Positions 8,235 through 16,591 of a DNA stretch of 64,000 bases are shown piece after piece. The DNA lies in the NCBI RefSeq assembly GCF_012911895.1, contig NZ_JAAXCV010000026.1:165202-229201 (forward strand), read 5' to 3'. A program made the position numbers and the translations under genes. The DNA comes from Bacillus sp. RO3 (GTDB lineage: Bacteria > Bacillota > Bacilli > Bacillales > Bacillaceae_B). How positions within the stretch are numbered: position 1 is the stretch's first letter; the number at the start of each line of letters is the position of its first letter. Under the pieces are notes generated by a model, which was not told the origin of the DNA, did not search any database, and was given only the letters and a program-made list of their open reading frames with translations.

Positions 8235-8810
8235 TTATAATAAAAGCGCTTTGCTCTTATTTGCATCATTGAATAATTCGACGATATTGACTGCCCACGT
8301 TAAGGTGGCAACATGAAGGATGTTACCGGCACCCAGAGAAAGCATGCTCACAATACCCGTAATCACATCCGGATGCCTCAGCTTATTCTGGCCATGAGAT
8401 AGGACGGTATAGGCTGTGGAGATCATAACTGAATAATCTAATACACCCGGTATCTTCCCTGACGACTTTCTTAAGTAAGCCAGGAGAATCAGGAATCCCG
8501 TTACTAAGGACCTCAGTAAATCCTTCCTTAGGGCAGGAGTCATATTGACCATGATATGATCGAGTGGATCAAACCTCGTTTGCTTAAAAAACAGGCTGAT
8601 GAACCGAAGTATGACATGTTTGTCTATGATCGTTTGATCATAGGATATCACCATGGACTGGATGATTGGCTCGATTCTCACCATTAGAATCCCTTTGATT
8701 GAGGAAAACATATGCTTGATTTGTTCATAGTCCTTTTTGTCATGAAGGGCCGGTATGATCAGGCGGAGTCGACCAGGTATGTCGTGGATGATGTTAAAGG
8801 TTCCTGCCAT
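8235..8810 (-). CDS. HMA2-like domain membrane protein (HxxPGRxRL motif)
   Basis: 191 residues. The N-terminal ~75 residues carry IIHDIPGRLRL and resemble the N-terminal domain of the ATPase encoded just upstream, a heavy-metal-associated-like ferredoxin fold lacking the CxxC metal site. The C-terminal half has two or three hydrophobic helices (LVTGFLILLAYL, VITGIVSMLSLGAGNIL). The ATG at 8810 is supported by AAGGAGGAG 10 nt upstream, so the gene overlaps the ATPase 3' end by 52 nt and is translationally coupled. Probably an accessory subunit of the ATPase; inference. Confidence 0.8.
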   Translation of the reverse strand: MAGTFNIIHDIPGRLRLIIPALHDKKDYEQIKHMFSSIKGILMVRIEPIIQSMVISYDQTIIDKHVILRFISLFFKQTRFDPLDHIMVNMTPALRKDLLRSLVTGFLILLAYLRKSSGKIPGVLDYSVMISTAYTVLSHGQNKLRHPDVITGIVSMLSLGAGNILHVATLTWAVNIVELFNDANKSKALLL

Positions 8811-10888
8811 TGAACTCGCTCCTCCTTCAAGAGTAATGTCGTACTATTCAGTAATACGCCGATGGTGGCCGCATTATGAATCGCAGCCCCTACGATGGGT
8901 GCAATCACCCCGAATGCACCGAGCATGATCGCCACACTGTTGACTGCAATCGTAATCGTGAAATTCTGTTGAATCTTGGTCATCGTTTTCTTCGATAACT
9001 GAACGGCATCGGAAAGGATCAATGGATTGTCGGAGGTGATGACAACGTCACTTGCTTCGACGGCAATATCCGTCCGCTTTCCACCCATGGTGACCCCGAC
9101 GTCGGCAAAGGCGAGTGCCGGGGCATCATTGATCCCGTCCCCTACCATCATCACGCGATTACCGGACTTTTTGAGTTCTTCAACATACTTTGCTTTTTCA
9201 TGGGGGAGGACCTCAGAATAATAAGCATCCAATTGAAGTTCCTGATACACGTCCTGGGCGACTTGTTGATTGTCTCCTGTAATCATGAGGACTTCATCGA
9301 TGCCAGATCTTCTCAGTTGATTGATGGTCCGTTTCATCCCATTTCTGATCCTGTCTTCTATGATGATGACACCTGCCACCTTCCCGTCTAAAGCAACCAT
9401 GACGGCATTTCCAGACTTGGACAGCTTGTGGACGAACTTGAGGCCTCTTATATCCACCCCTTCTTTTAGAAGAAGCTTCTTATTCCCGACTAAAACCTTT
9501 TTATCCCCGACCCGTGCTTTCACCCCGTGACCGACCATTTGTTCCATCTGTTCGTGGTCATGATCAGGAAGATCAAGCTTCCATTCCCTGGCCAGATTCA
9601 ACATGGCCTCCGCGATTGGGTGAGAGGAATGCTCTTCGGCGGACGCAACGTACATGAGAATCTCTTTTTCCGTATAGCCGTTATAGGGGATGATTTGTTT
9701 AACCACAGGCTTACCTTGGGTCAGGGTTCCCGTTTTATCAAGGATCACAGTGTCAATGGTGGAAAGCTTCTGAACGTATTCCCCGCCTTTAATAAGAGCA
9801 CCGTTCCGTGCCGATTTCCCGATGGATGCCGAGATGGCGGCAGCAGTGGACAGTTTCATCCCGCAGACATAATCGATGACAAGCATGTTCAATACCCGGT
9901 CCCAGCTCCGTGTGGCGGCGAAAATAAAGCCCGCCAGTAAAAAGGACACGGGAACGAGACGCTCGGAAAGCTCATCGGCATAAGATTGAATGGGGGCTTT
10001 CTTCTGCTGTGCATCTTCTATTAATTGAACGATCTTCGAGACGGCTGTCTCTTCCCCTATCTTCTCCACTTTGACCCTGATGTTTCCCGACCTGACAATC
10101 GTTCCGGCATACACATTCTGATTGTGTTGGATTTCCTTCGGATAAAATTCCCCTGTAATGGAAGATTCATCAATGCTTGCCGATCCATTCAGGACAAGTC
10201 CATCTGCACAAACCTTTTCCCCTTCAAAGACCATGATTTCATCTCCCGGACCAATATCCTGGATGGAAACTCTTCTTTCATTTCCTTGCCGGTCAACTTT
10301 CCACACATAAGGAACATCCAGATTCATCATGTCCTTGACGTAACGGCTCGTTCGTTTAGCCGTCATTTCCGTGATCATCTCACTTAACGTAGACATGAAC
10401 AGGATCACCAGTGCAGACCGGGGATTCCCTTTCAGTAAAGAAGCAAAAATGGCTGCCGTACTTAATGTATCTGCATTGGGCTTCTTTCCCTCCTTGAATC
10501 CCTTCGTCCCATTGGCGATAATGTGCCGGGAAGCATATATGCTCATCAGGGCACCCGGACGAATCAGCTGCTTTATTCCAAGCAGACCCTTGGCCGGGAA
10601 CAAAACATCCACCAAAAGGGCGGCCCCGCTCACAGCAAGTTCCTTCTTATGATTGATTTCCTTTTCAATTGATACAGCCATTCTCTTTTTAACGGTATGG
10701 ATTAATTGACTGGGTGAAATCGCAGCTTCGTGATGGATGAGGATCGATCGGGTTTCAGCTGTATAAATGGCGGAATACACACCGGGCACTGAACGAAAAC
10801 AGGCTTCAATGATCTTTGGATGACTGTCAGTATGAAAGAGAAGACGAGTTCTACCTGGGATCGCGTGTAGAATCCGGATCTTATTCAC
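8759..10888 (-). CDS. P1B-type ATPase with N-terminal HMA2-like domain and CGM membrane motif
   Basis: 709-residue P-type ATPase. Order: N-terminal domain with ILHAIPGRTRL (about 6-16), two short helices (85-130), a further pair (145-175), the actuator loop with TGEF (245-248), TM5-6, then the phosphorylation site DKTGTLT with Asp384, the nucleotide-binding domain with SSHP, and the hinge GDGINDAP. The transmembrane metal motif, CPC or SPC in most P1B pumps, reads YVCGMKLSTA here (Cys342), and TGES is TGEF. The transported ion therefore cannot be predicted from the classical rules. It shares the operon with three small proteins bearing the same N-terminal motif. Family certain, substrate unknown. 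Confidence 0.9.
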   Translation of the reverse strand: MNKIRILHAIPGRTRLLFHTDSHPKIIEACFRSVPGVYSAIYTAETRSILIHHEAAISPSQLIHTVKKRMAVSIEKEINHKKELAVSGAALLVDVLFPAKGLLGIKQLIRPGALMSIYASRHIIANGTKGFKEGKKPNADTLSTAAIFASLLKGNPRSALVILFMSTLSEMITEMTAKRTSRYVKDMMNLDVPYVWKVDRQGNERRVSIQDIGPGDEIMVFEGEKVCADGLVLNGSASIDESSITGEFYPKEIQHNQNVYAGTIVRSGNIRVKVEKIGEETAVSKIVQLIEDAQQKKAPIQSYADELSERLVPVSFLLAGFIFAATRSWDRVLNMLVIDYVCGMKLSTAAAISASIGKSARNGALIKGGEYVQKLSTIDTVILDKTGTLTQGKPVVKQIIPYNGYTEKEILMYVASAEEHSSHPIAEAMLNLAREWKLDLPDHDHEQMEQMVGHGVKARVGDKKVLVGNKKLLLKEGVDIRGLKFVHKLSKSGNAVMVALDGKVAGVIIIEDRIRNGMKRTINQLRRSGIDEVLMITGDNQQVAQDVYQELQLDAYYSEVLPHEKAKYVEELKKSGNRVMMVGDGINDAPALAFADVGVTMGGKRTDIAVEASDVVITSDNPLILSDAVQLSKKTMTKIQQNFTITIAVNSVAIMLGAFGVIAPIVGAAIHNAATIGVLLNSTTLLLKEERVQWQEPLTSSTTYLVDSA

Positions 10889-11418
10889 TACCTGTCACCG
10901 CCTTCCTTTGTAATGAGAGTGTACGCCCAGTAAAGGAGGCTGCTCGCGAAAGCCGGATTGGCCGCAAACCCTGTAGCCCCTTTGAATAGAAGCCATGCAA
11001 CCAGCAAGGATTCAACGTCTGCTTTCCCCCCTGTTTGTTTTTTGATGAGGTGGTCAACTGTATGGACCCCTTTTTTCATCGTTTTCTTCATCTTTGAATC
11101 CATTTCAGCATAGGTCTGAGTAGAAATGTGAACAGCGAATTGTACAATTTCATCGAATTGTTCGGGAGTCAGGTGACTGCTGTGAAATTCCATCAACAGG
11201 CTCCCGGTGATCCCCGAGGCTTTTACTGTTTTCACAAGGGGAAGGAAGCGAATATGCTCTTCCAATGCATGAGCAATCTTCTCTTCCTTCCAATGATTGC
11301 TCTGTAAGCGTACACGACCAGGCATGGCATGAACCACCTGTACCTTTTGATCTTTCAGTCTCTTCATGATGCTTGGTGCCAGAATCGATGCACCCAAGCC
11401 GACCAAGGTTTGGATCAT
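10888..11418 (-). CDS. HMA2-like domain protein, 176 aa
   Basis: N-terminal hydrophobic/amphipathic helix (MIQTLVGLGASILAPSIMKR), then a ferredoxin-like domain with VVHAMPGRVRL and GSLLMEFHSSHLTPEQF. A Lys-rich linker (KMKKTMKKG) and a final hydrophobic segment (AFASSLLYWAYTL) follow. It overlaps the ATPase start by one base and the preceding gene's end by 4 nt. Same domain as the flanking genes, with no CxxC, so not a copper-chaperone-type site. Likely an ATPase partner or membrane-tethered adaptor; inference. Confidence 0.8.
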   Translation of the reverse strand: MIQTLVGLGASILAPSIMKRLKDQKVQVVHAMPGRVRLQSNHWKEEKIAHALEEHIRFLPLVKTVKASGITGSLLMEFHSSHLTPEQFDEIVQFAVHISTQTYAEMDSKMKKTMKKGVHTVDHLIKKQTGGKADVESLLVAWLLFKGATGFAANPAFASSLLYWAYTLITKEGGDR

Positions 11419-11744
11419 AACTGCGCCACTTCTCTCGCAATGACGTCATTATGTACCCGTTGAACCGTTTGGATCCATTCTTCAATCTGCTCCTCATTGA
11501 CATCGGCATTCGTCTTGTATTCTACTAAAATAGTTCCTGTTTCAGACGTGTGCCGGACGGATTGAATATGTTGCTCTAATTGTAAAATAGGCAGGAGTGA
11601 AGCAACGATCTTCGAATTCCCTTCCCAGTAAGGCGAAGACAACCGTACCCGGCCGGGGATAAAATGCATGACCTTGATTTGATAACGGGAAAGCATCTTT
11701 TCTATACGTCTGAGAAAAAATGCTTGTTTCACTTTTGTCAGCAT
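11415..11744 (-). CDS. HMA2-like domain protein, 109 aa (first gene of operon)
   Basis: Single ferredoxin-like domain with VMHFIPGRVRL near residues 25-35 and TGTILVEYKTNADVNEEQIEEW, the same scaffold as in the next three genes. AAAGGAGCC precedes the ATG. There is no membrane segment apart from a basic N-terminal helix (LTKVKQAFFLRRIEKML). It opens a five-gene leftward operon (109 aa, 176 aa, ATPase, 191 aa, YtxH-like) whose genes overlap or nearly touch. Confidence 0.8.
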   Translation of the reverse strand: MLTKVKQAFFLRRIEKMLSRYQIKVMHFIPGRVRLSSPYWEGNSKIVASLLPILQLEQHIQSVRHTSETGTILVEYKTNADVNEEQIEEWIQTVQRVHNDVIAREVAQL

Positions 11745-11780
11745 AACAGGCTCCTTTACAGAAAATTTGCATTATTAAAT

Positions 11781-11810
11781 AATATACTGGTTTTTGGGAT
11801 TATATTACAA
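11781..11810 (-). promoter_or_regulatory. Candidate sigma-A promoter of the ATPase operon
   Basis: On the minus strand TTGTAA (11805-11810) and TATATT (11781-11786) are separated by 18 nt, about 35 nt upstream of the first ATG. No clear operator is seen next to it. Confidence 0.5.
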
Positions 11811-11871
11811 GCTAAGTTTTTCCTGATTTTTCGTGTTTTTTCGTAGGATTTTGGAAGTGGGAATGGGAAAA

Positions 11872-11895
11872 AGACCTCAGATCTGTCCGAGGTCT
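11872..11895. terminator. Intrinsic terminator after the epimerase gene
   Basis: AGACCTC-N10-GAGGTCT with A-run left and CTTTG right. It lies between the leftward epimerase gene and the leftward ATPase operon. Confidence 0.65.
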
Positions 11896-11968
11896 CTTTG
11901 TCTGGTGTAGTCAGTTTAATGTGACACTTCTCTTTTACATGATTCTTCATGGCTATAGATTCATTTCA

Positions 11969-12901
11969 CTATTTCCTCATAAACTCAATCGTTTCCTTCA
12001 TCCCCTGTTCATAAGGTGTACCCTTCACATCCCCGACTAACTCTTTCACCTTTTCACCTGATAAGATGGTAGGTTCGGAATTGATATACTGCATCTCCAC
12101 GGCTTCACGCATGCTTTTCCCAGCAAAAAGGGCATAAAGGGCAAACATCGGCTTCGAAATGGAGTAGAGACTCTTCCCTTCTCCTAACTGCCTTTTCAGT
12201 ATGTGTTCCAGCTCGCTTCCGGTAGTGGTCCCGACAGCAGGGATATTCCAGTTGTGGCCATATGCTTCGTCCCTTAAAGCCAAGTCAACCATCGTCCTGG
12301 CACCGTCCTTTGTGTAAATAAATTCCCGGGCTACATTCTTTGGTCCTACAAATCCGGCTTTTTTCTTTTCAAGTAACTGCTCCAATGTGTAGTGAATGTA
12401 CGTATTGGTGGCGTTCGGTCCATAAAAGTCGGGGAAGTGGCAGATGAACGCGGGAACTGAGCTCTGATGGATCATGTGATTCATTTCAAGGCGGAGTTTC
12501 CCTTTCCGTGTATGGGGATGCTTTTCCCTGTCTTCCTTTAGTACATCACCGCCGCTTCGTCCATAGATATAGATATTATCCACCATAGCCAATCTGGAGC
12601 TGTTTCGTTCCGCTGCATGGAGGATATTTTCTGAAATGATTAATAATTTATGTTTCCACGCTTCATAGGGAAGGTTGATGGCATGAAAAATGATGTCACA
12701 ACCTCTTGACGCATGAACAAGCTGGTCTTTGTTTTCTGCATCACCTGCCTGGATGTCTACGAGACTGATGCCATCAAACAGCGTACCAAGCCTTTCTCTT
12801 CCTCTTGCAAATGCTGCGACCTCGATTCCCCGGCTGACCAATTCCATCACCAGGGCATATCCCATTCCGCCGGAAGCTCCCACTACCATTGCCTTTTTCA
12901 T
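11969..12901 (-). CDS. NAD-dependent epimerase/dehydratase-family protein (atypical SDR)
   Basis: 310 residues with an N-terminal Rossmann fold (VVGASGGMGYALVMELV, a GxxGxxG variant), the NNxYxYG-like DNIYIYGR, and the substrate-side segment FPDFYGPNATNTY typical of extended/NmrA-like SDRs. The usual YxxxK pair is not clearly conserved, so the catalytic status is uncertain. AGAGGGGGA precedes the ATG. It is 52 nt downstream of the TetR gene with a possible TetR operator in the gap, so it is the likely target of that regulator. Confidence 0.85.
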   Translation of the reverse strand: MKKAMVVGASGGMGYALVMELVSRGIEVAAFARGRERLGTLFDGISLVDIQAGDAENKDQLVHASRGCDIIFHAINLPYEAWKHKLLIISENILHAAERNSSRLAMVDNIYIYGRSGGDVLKEDREKHPHTRKGKLRLEMNHMIHQSSVPAFICHFPDFYGPNATNTYIHYTLEQLLEKKKAGFVGPKNVAREFIYTKDGARTMVDLALRDEAYGHNWNIPAVGTTTGSELEHILKRQLGEGKSLYSISKPMFALYALFAGKSMREAVEMQYINSEPTILSGEKVKELVGDVKGTPYEQGMKETIEFMRK

Positions 12902-12918
12902 AAAACCATCCCCCTCTT

Positions 12919-12934
12919 ATTAACCACTGGTCAA
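12919..12934 (-). promoter_or_regulatory. Candidate TetR operator, copy 2
   Basis: On the minus strand TTGACCAGTGGTTAAT, partly palindromic around ACCA-C-TGGT. It matches 14 of 16 bases of the element at 13544-13559 next to the tetR promoter. It lies just upstream of the epimerase ribosome site. Confidence 0.5.
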
Positions 12935-12953
12935 ATAACATTAAAAAAATGTA

Positions 12954-13523
12954 TTACCCAATTGATTTCATAATGAAATCAACATGGGAGCGTGCCAGAT
13001 TCTCTACATCTTCAAAGGTTTCATCACAATGACAATAGTGACTGACAAAGCCGTGCAACGAAAGAAATATCGACCATGTCTGCTGGATGGTGACCTCTCT
13101 GTTGCTCAGCTGTCTAAGAGCATTGGAAAATTTTTCATATGATTCATTCGGGCCATTGCTGACATAGCATTTGACTTCTTCATCAGCTAGCATGAACATC
13201 ATTTCATACTGGCTCTTATAGGTCAGGCCGAATCGAATGAAAGCAAGAAGGATCCCCTTAAACTTCCCCTCGTTATCCACATCCTCACCCATCACATCAT
13301 CCAGCCACTGATCTAACAGCTTAAAATCGGATTCAATCATGGCATAGAACAAATCTGCTTTATTCTTGAAGTGATAATAGATGGAGCCGTGACTGTATCC
13401 AAGCTTTGATGCAATCTTTCTCATGGACACCTGCTGGTAGCCCTGGTTACGAAAAAGCTCCCGTGCCGCCCCCATCACCATTTCCTTCGTCAATTCCTGT
13501 GCTACTGCTTTTCTCGGTGACAT
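12954..13523 (-). CDS. TetR-family transcriptional regulator
   Basis: 189 residues. The N-terminal HTH (residues 12-58) reads ITKEMVMGAARELF-type helix 1, then QVSMRKIASKLGYSHGSIYYHFKNK, the TetR recognition helix with the YYHF signature. The C-terminal ligand domain is generic. The reading frame continues 28 codons further upstream, but that stretch contains a consensus sigma-A promoter, so the start is the ATG at 13523 (MSPRKAV) behind AAAAAGGATG. It is co-oriented with the epimerase gene and presumably represses itself and that gene. Confidence 0.9.
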   Translation of the reverse strand: MSPRKAVAQELTKEMVMGAARELFRNQGYQQVSMRKIASKLGYSHGSIYYHFKNKADLFYAMIESDFKLLDQWLDDVMGEDVDNEGKFKGILLAFIRFGLTYKSQYEMMFMLADEEVKCYVSNGPNESYEKFSNALRQLSNREVTIQQTWSIFLSLHGFVSHYCHCDETFEDVENLARSHVDFIMKSIG

Positions 13524-13543
13524 AATCTTACCCATCCTTTTTA

Positions 13544-13559
13544 TTGACCCGTGTTTAAT
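13544..13559 (+). promoter_or_regulatory. Candidate TetR operator, copy 1
   Basis: TTGACCCGTGTTTAAT sits just downstream of the tetR -10 box, around the expected transcription start. It is nearly identical to the inverted copy at 12919-12934. Confidence 0.5.
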
Positions 13560-13562
13560 TAA

Positions 13563-13592
13563 ATCATAATCGGGTGAATAAACCATTGTCAA
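13563..13592 (-). promoter_or_regulatory. Sigma-A promoter of the tetR-epimerase unit
   Basis: TTGACA (13587-13592) and TATGAT (13563-13568) on the minus strand, spacing 18 nt. Its position rules out the longer upstream start for the TetR gene. Confidence 0.75.
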
Positions 13593-13609
13593 GGATTTAT
13601 TTACCAATT

Positions 13610-13654
13610 AAGAGGGACGGACCTTCCGTAAGTAAACGGAGGTCCGTCCCTCTT
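13610..13654. repeat. GGGACGGACC-family palindrome
   Basis: Arms of 19-20 nt (AAGAGGGACGGACCTTCCGT with one bulged T against its partner) and a 5-nt loop, in the gap upstream of tetR. Confidence 0.85.
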
Positions 13655-13860
13655 ATTGGAATGCTTATCTCTGTATCCGGTTTTCAGAACACAGCCTCTT
13701 TGAAATGATTCACAGGTGTTGGAAGTGTAAAAAAATTATAAGAAGAAATATGTAAATTTATGTTAATCTAGTAATAGAGGTAAACACCTCATATTCCGTT
13801 ATACGGAATAAATCTAGAACGATATTATCTTCTATATATATGAAACAGGGAGTGATGAAA

Positions 13861-14208
13861 GTGAAATACCTTTTTGATTTTATTCTGGCACTATCTTTGA
13901 ATGGCATTTCCTATTTCGTTGCGAGCTTACTTCTTGGAAATGAATTAACTCTTGGGCAGGCCATTTTCATCGGTATTTCTGTTGTTTCATTAGGGGCGTT
14001 GACTGAGGCACTGGGAGGTCCGATGTGGTTAATCGTCCTTATCCCATTTCCTGTTGGAATGGGTTTGCTTTTCTCATTTCTTAGCGTATCTGTTCCACTA
14101 TGGTTCCTGACATATATCACCACTCTTGCCATATACACCGTTATACATATACCCATGAGTTATTTTTTCCAATTCCATTCTTTAATCCCTGCTTGGAAAC
14201 TTTCTTAA
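13861..14208 (+). CDS. Small hydrophobic membrane protein, 115 aa
   Basis: Three to four predicted membrane helices (YLFDFILALSLNGISYFVASLLL, LTLGQAIFIGISVVSLGAL, WLIVLIPFPVGMGLLFSFLSV, LWFLTYITTLAIYTVIHI). The GTG at 13861 is 7-8 nt after GGGAGTG and is preferred to the ATGs at 13840 and 13855, which have poor spacing. Single gene followed by a terminator-like stem. No family recognised. Confidence 0.7.
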   Translation: MKYLFDFILALSLNGISYFVASLLLGNELTLGQAIFIGISVVSLGALTEALGGPMWLIVLIPFPVGMGLLFSFLSVSVPLWFLTYITTLAIYTVIHIPMSYFFQFHSLIPAWKLS

Positions 14209-14233
14209 ATACATCGTAAGTTAACCAAATAAG

Positions 14234-14276
14234 AAAAGGATAATGGCTCAGAGTGATTGTGAGCCTTTACCCTTTT
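14234..14276. terminator. Probable bidirectional terminator
   Basis: AAAAGGATAATGGCTCA pairs with TGAGCCTTTACCCTTTT with two mismatches and a 9-nt loop. It lies between the rightward membrane gene and the leftward SDR gene. Confidence 0.65.
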
Positions 14277-14371
14277 GGTTTCATGAGATCGTTCAATGTT
14301 ATGTAGGATGTTACTTTATGCTCCCCATTCGATCATTTCATTAGCACTGTCAAATTTCCCCACAGACACTC

Positions 14372-15151
14372 CTACTTTCCCAAAAATCCCCCTTCGGATT
14401 TGATCAGCTGTCCCGTAATCCATTCCGAATCTTCACTGGCGAGGAACTTGATCAGCTTTGCGGCATCTTCCGGCTTCCCAATACGCCCTGTAGGAAATAG
14501 AGGGAGTAGATGATCCCGGATCTCTTCATTGATCCAGCCTGAATCGGTTGGACCCGGATCAACGGCATTCACCGTGATGCCGATTGGCGCGAGGCCGACG
14601 GATAATGGTTCCGTGACGGCGATCAGCATGCCTTTCGATGCGATGTAGGCGAGATTATTGGGATCGGGTCCCTTGGATACCATATGGATGATCCTGCCGC
14701 CCTTTCCTTGAGGGAAGGCCTTCCCGAACCTTCTCGCAAACTCCATTGTCAGCATCAGTGTTCCGCTGTTGTTCACTTGATAATGCTGATCAAGGATCTC
14801 TTTCGTCAATGTATGAAAATTGGACGGGGATTCAAATGTGGCGTTGTTCACTAAGATGGACGGAGAACCCAATATTTCTTCCACTCGATCCATCAAGAGG
14901 TCCGGTGAGGCTTCATCACTCAAATCCACTTCCAAATGGGCGGCACGGACCCCCATGCTGATTAATTCTCCACACAGCCTATCCGGAAACCCTCGTTCCG
15001 CCCCGTTCCCACTCTCTTCATCAAAAGGAGACCAGTGGGTGAAGAAGATATCCGCTCCTGCTCCGGCAAGGGAACGGCAAATCGCTGCCCCGATTCCTTC
15101 CCACCGGCTTGTCCCTGTTACAATGGCTATTTTCCCTTTTAAATTTGTCAT
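14372..15151 (-). CDS. Short-chain dehydrogenase/reductase (FabG-like)
   Basis: 259-residue classical SDR. The cofactor loop is TGTSRWEGIGAAIC, a variant of TGxxxGxG with a Trp-Glu insertion. NNA is in ILVNNATFESP, the active-site Ser in IIHMVSKGP, YxxxK in YIASKGM, and the C-terminal PG motif in NAVDPGPTDSG. The start at 15151 (MTNLKGKIA) has GGAGGTAA 7 nt upstream; the longer frame from 15166 would bury that site. The gene follows the VOC gene by about 20 nt, so the two are probably co-transcribed. Substrate not predictable. Confidence 0.9.
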   Translation of the reverse strand: MTNLKGKIAIVTGTSRWEGIGAAICRSLAGAGADIFFTHWSPFDEESGNGAERGFPDRLCGELISMGVRAAHLEVDLSDEASPDLLMDRVEEILGSPSILVNNATFESPSNFHTLTKEILDQHYQVNNSGTLMLTMEFARRFGKAFPQGKGGRIIHMVSKGPDPNNLAYIASKGMLIAVTEPLSVGLAPIGITVNAVDPGPTDSGWINEEIRDHLLPLFPTGRIGKPEDAAKLIKFLASEDSEWITGQLIKSEGGFLGK

Positions 15152-15172
15152 TTCATTTACCTCCATGGCAGA

Positions 15173-15553
15173 TCACAAATTTTCGTAAATTTCAATCAGA
15201 GTCCCCTCACGATCCCGGAAATGGGCGACCTTTAATCCCCAGTCGACCTTCTCCATGGGGAGGGTGATAAACGTCACCATTCCCTTCAATTTTTCATACG
15301 TTTCTTCCACGTTTTCCACTTTAAGGACGAGGGCGAACCGGTCCGTCCGCCGAGGTTCGGAAAAGGTCTCCTGGTCAAGGGCATCCGCCATCCGTTTCCT
15401 GTCGAATATCCCCAATTCCATATGACCGACCTTGAATTGGCCGTACGAAGACGTTTCATCTCCCCAGGAGACCTCAAAGCCGAGGACATCCCGGTAAAAG
15501 AGGAAACACTCCTTATAGTCATTCACCAGTAATCTAGTATGTGTGAGTTCGAT
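15173..15553 (-). CDS. VOC-family protein with apparent AUC/AUU start
   Basis: Glyoxalase/bleomycin-resistance fold protein (vicinal oxygen chelate). The family-typical beginning IELTHTRLLVNDYKECF is in frame, but the first ordinary start codon is the GTG at 15526 inside it, which has no ribosome site. GGGAGG lies 8 nt upstream of an in-frame ATC at 15553, with an ATT at 15559. I therefore take ATC (or ATT) as the real start, giving about 126 residues. The C-terminal FRDREGTLIEIYENL is the second half-site with the metal-ligand Glu. Enzyme versus binding-protein role unknown. Confidence 0.8.
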   Translation of the reverse strand: MELTHTRLLVNDYKECFLFYRDVLGFEVSWGDETSSYGQFKVGHMELGIFDRKRMADALDQETFSEPRRTDRFALVLKVENVEETYEKLKGMVTFITLPMEKVDWGLKVAHFRDREGTLIEIYENL

Positions 15554-15672
15554 TTCAATCCCCTCCCTGTTTACCTCAATTCTAATAGACTAATAGGATA
15601 TAGTAGAGCCCGCTGGCCAGGGAAAAACGATAATGGATCAATGCCAATTCCATGCCCTGACCATTTTGAACC

Positions 15673-15858
15673 TCACTGCCCCGTCCCATTCCCAGAGTCC
15701 CGGCCGCCTCCCATTGTGTAGTTACGGTCCTCTCCAGGCCTGGCACCAGGATTTATCCCCTGCACATGTTGATTGCTCCGTCTCTTCTTTCGTCGAAGAT
15801 CAATCAGTAAAGAAAAGAGTAAAATCCCTGCAATCATGATCACAAACCACCACATCAT
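15673..15858 (-). CDS. Small single-pass membrane protein, 61 aa
   Basis: One N-terminal helix (MMWWFVIMIAGILLFSLLIDL), then a basic stop-transfer stretch RRKKRR and a Gly-rich polar tail. AAGGGGTGATG precedes the ATG with good spacing. No family recognised. Confidence 0.65.
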   Translation of the reverse strand: MMWWFVIMIAGILLFSLLIDLRRKKRRSNQHVQGINPGARPGEDRNYTMGGGRDSGNGTGQ

Positions 15859-15944
15859 TCATCACCCCTTCTACAGTGTATGATCTGCCGTTCGTTTGAT
15901 CACCTGATTCACCTTGTAGATCTTTACTAACAACCCTCCTTTAT

Positions 15945-16376
15945 TTAAAATTCGATGTAGAATGGATGGGCTGAATCATCCAGACAATACTCGATCCGTT
16001 CCCTGAAATTCTTCCAGGTCACCATTTCCAACGCTTGTTCTATGGGAAAGAATCCGACTTCCAGGCTTTCTGAAGAAGTTGTCGGCTGTCCTCCAATCGC
16101 TTTAGCTAAAAACAGGGTGTTACAAATAGATCGATTTACATTCTGGAATACACCGCAAAATTTCACTACTTCGATGTCGATTCCGCTTTCTTCCTTCGTC
16201 TCCCTTATAGCTGCTTCTTTCAGGGATTCTCCTTCCTCCACCTGCCCTCCAGGCATTTCCCAGCCTCTGCGTGGACCTTTTATCAACAACATTTCCTTGT
16301 GGTCATTGATCACCACCGTCGCTGCCGAAACAATATGTTTAGGCGGTACATACACACTTTTTTCTTGAGATAGCAT
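15945..16376 (-). CDS. NUDIX hydrolase
   Basis: 143 residues with a complete Nudix box, G-x5-E-x7-REx2EExG, spanning GQVEEGESLKEAA to RETKEESGI at about 48-70. It hydrolyses a nucleoside diphosphate linked to another moiety; the substrate is not evident. Start at 16376 (MLSQEKSVYVPP), 9 nt after GGAGGA; the ATG two codons upstream is too close to it and the 16433 start is upstream of the ribosome site. Confidence 0.9.
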   Translation of the reverse strand: MLSQEKSVYVPPKHIVSAATVVINDHKEMLLIKGPRRGWEMPGGQVEEGESLKEAAIRETKEESGIDIEVVKFCGVFQNVNRSICNTLFLAKAIGGQPTTSSESLEVGFFPIEQALEMVTWKNFRERIEYCLDDSAHPFYIEF

Positions 16377-16591
16377 ACACATTCCTCCGATTGGTTTGTA
16401 CAATTCACCCATGTCTATGAAGAGAATTACCAACTATTTTACCATAATATTCTAAAAATTAACTCAAAAAATGGATGAAAGGTGTGTCTCTTACCCCCAC
16501 CTATCATCCAAACCAATCCCTTATCATACGCTGCAAAGGCCTTGAACACCTCTTGGTGAAAAAGGCCGGATAACCTTCACATCTCAGGAAA

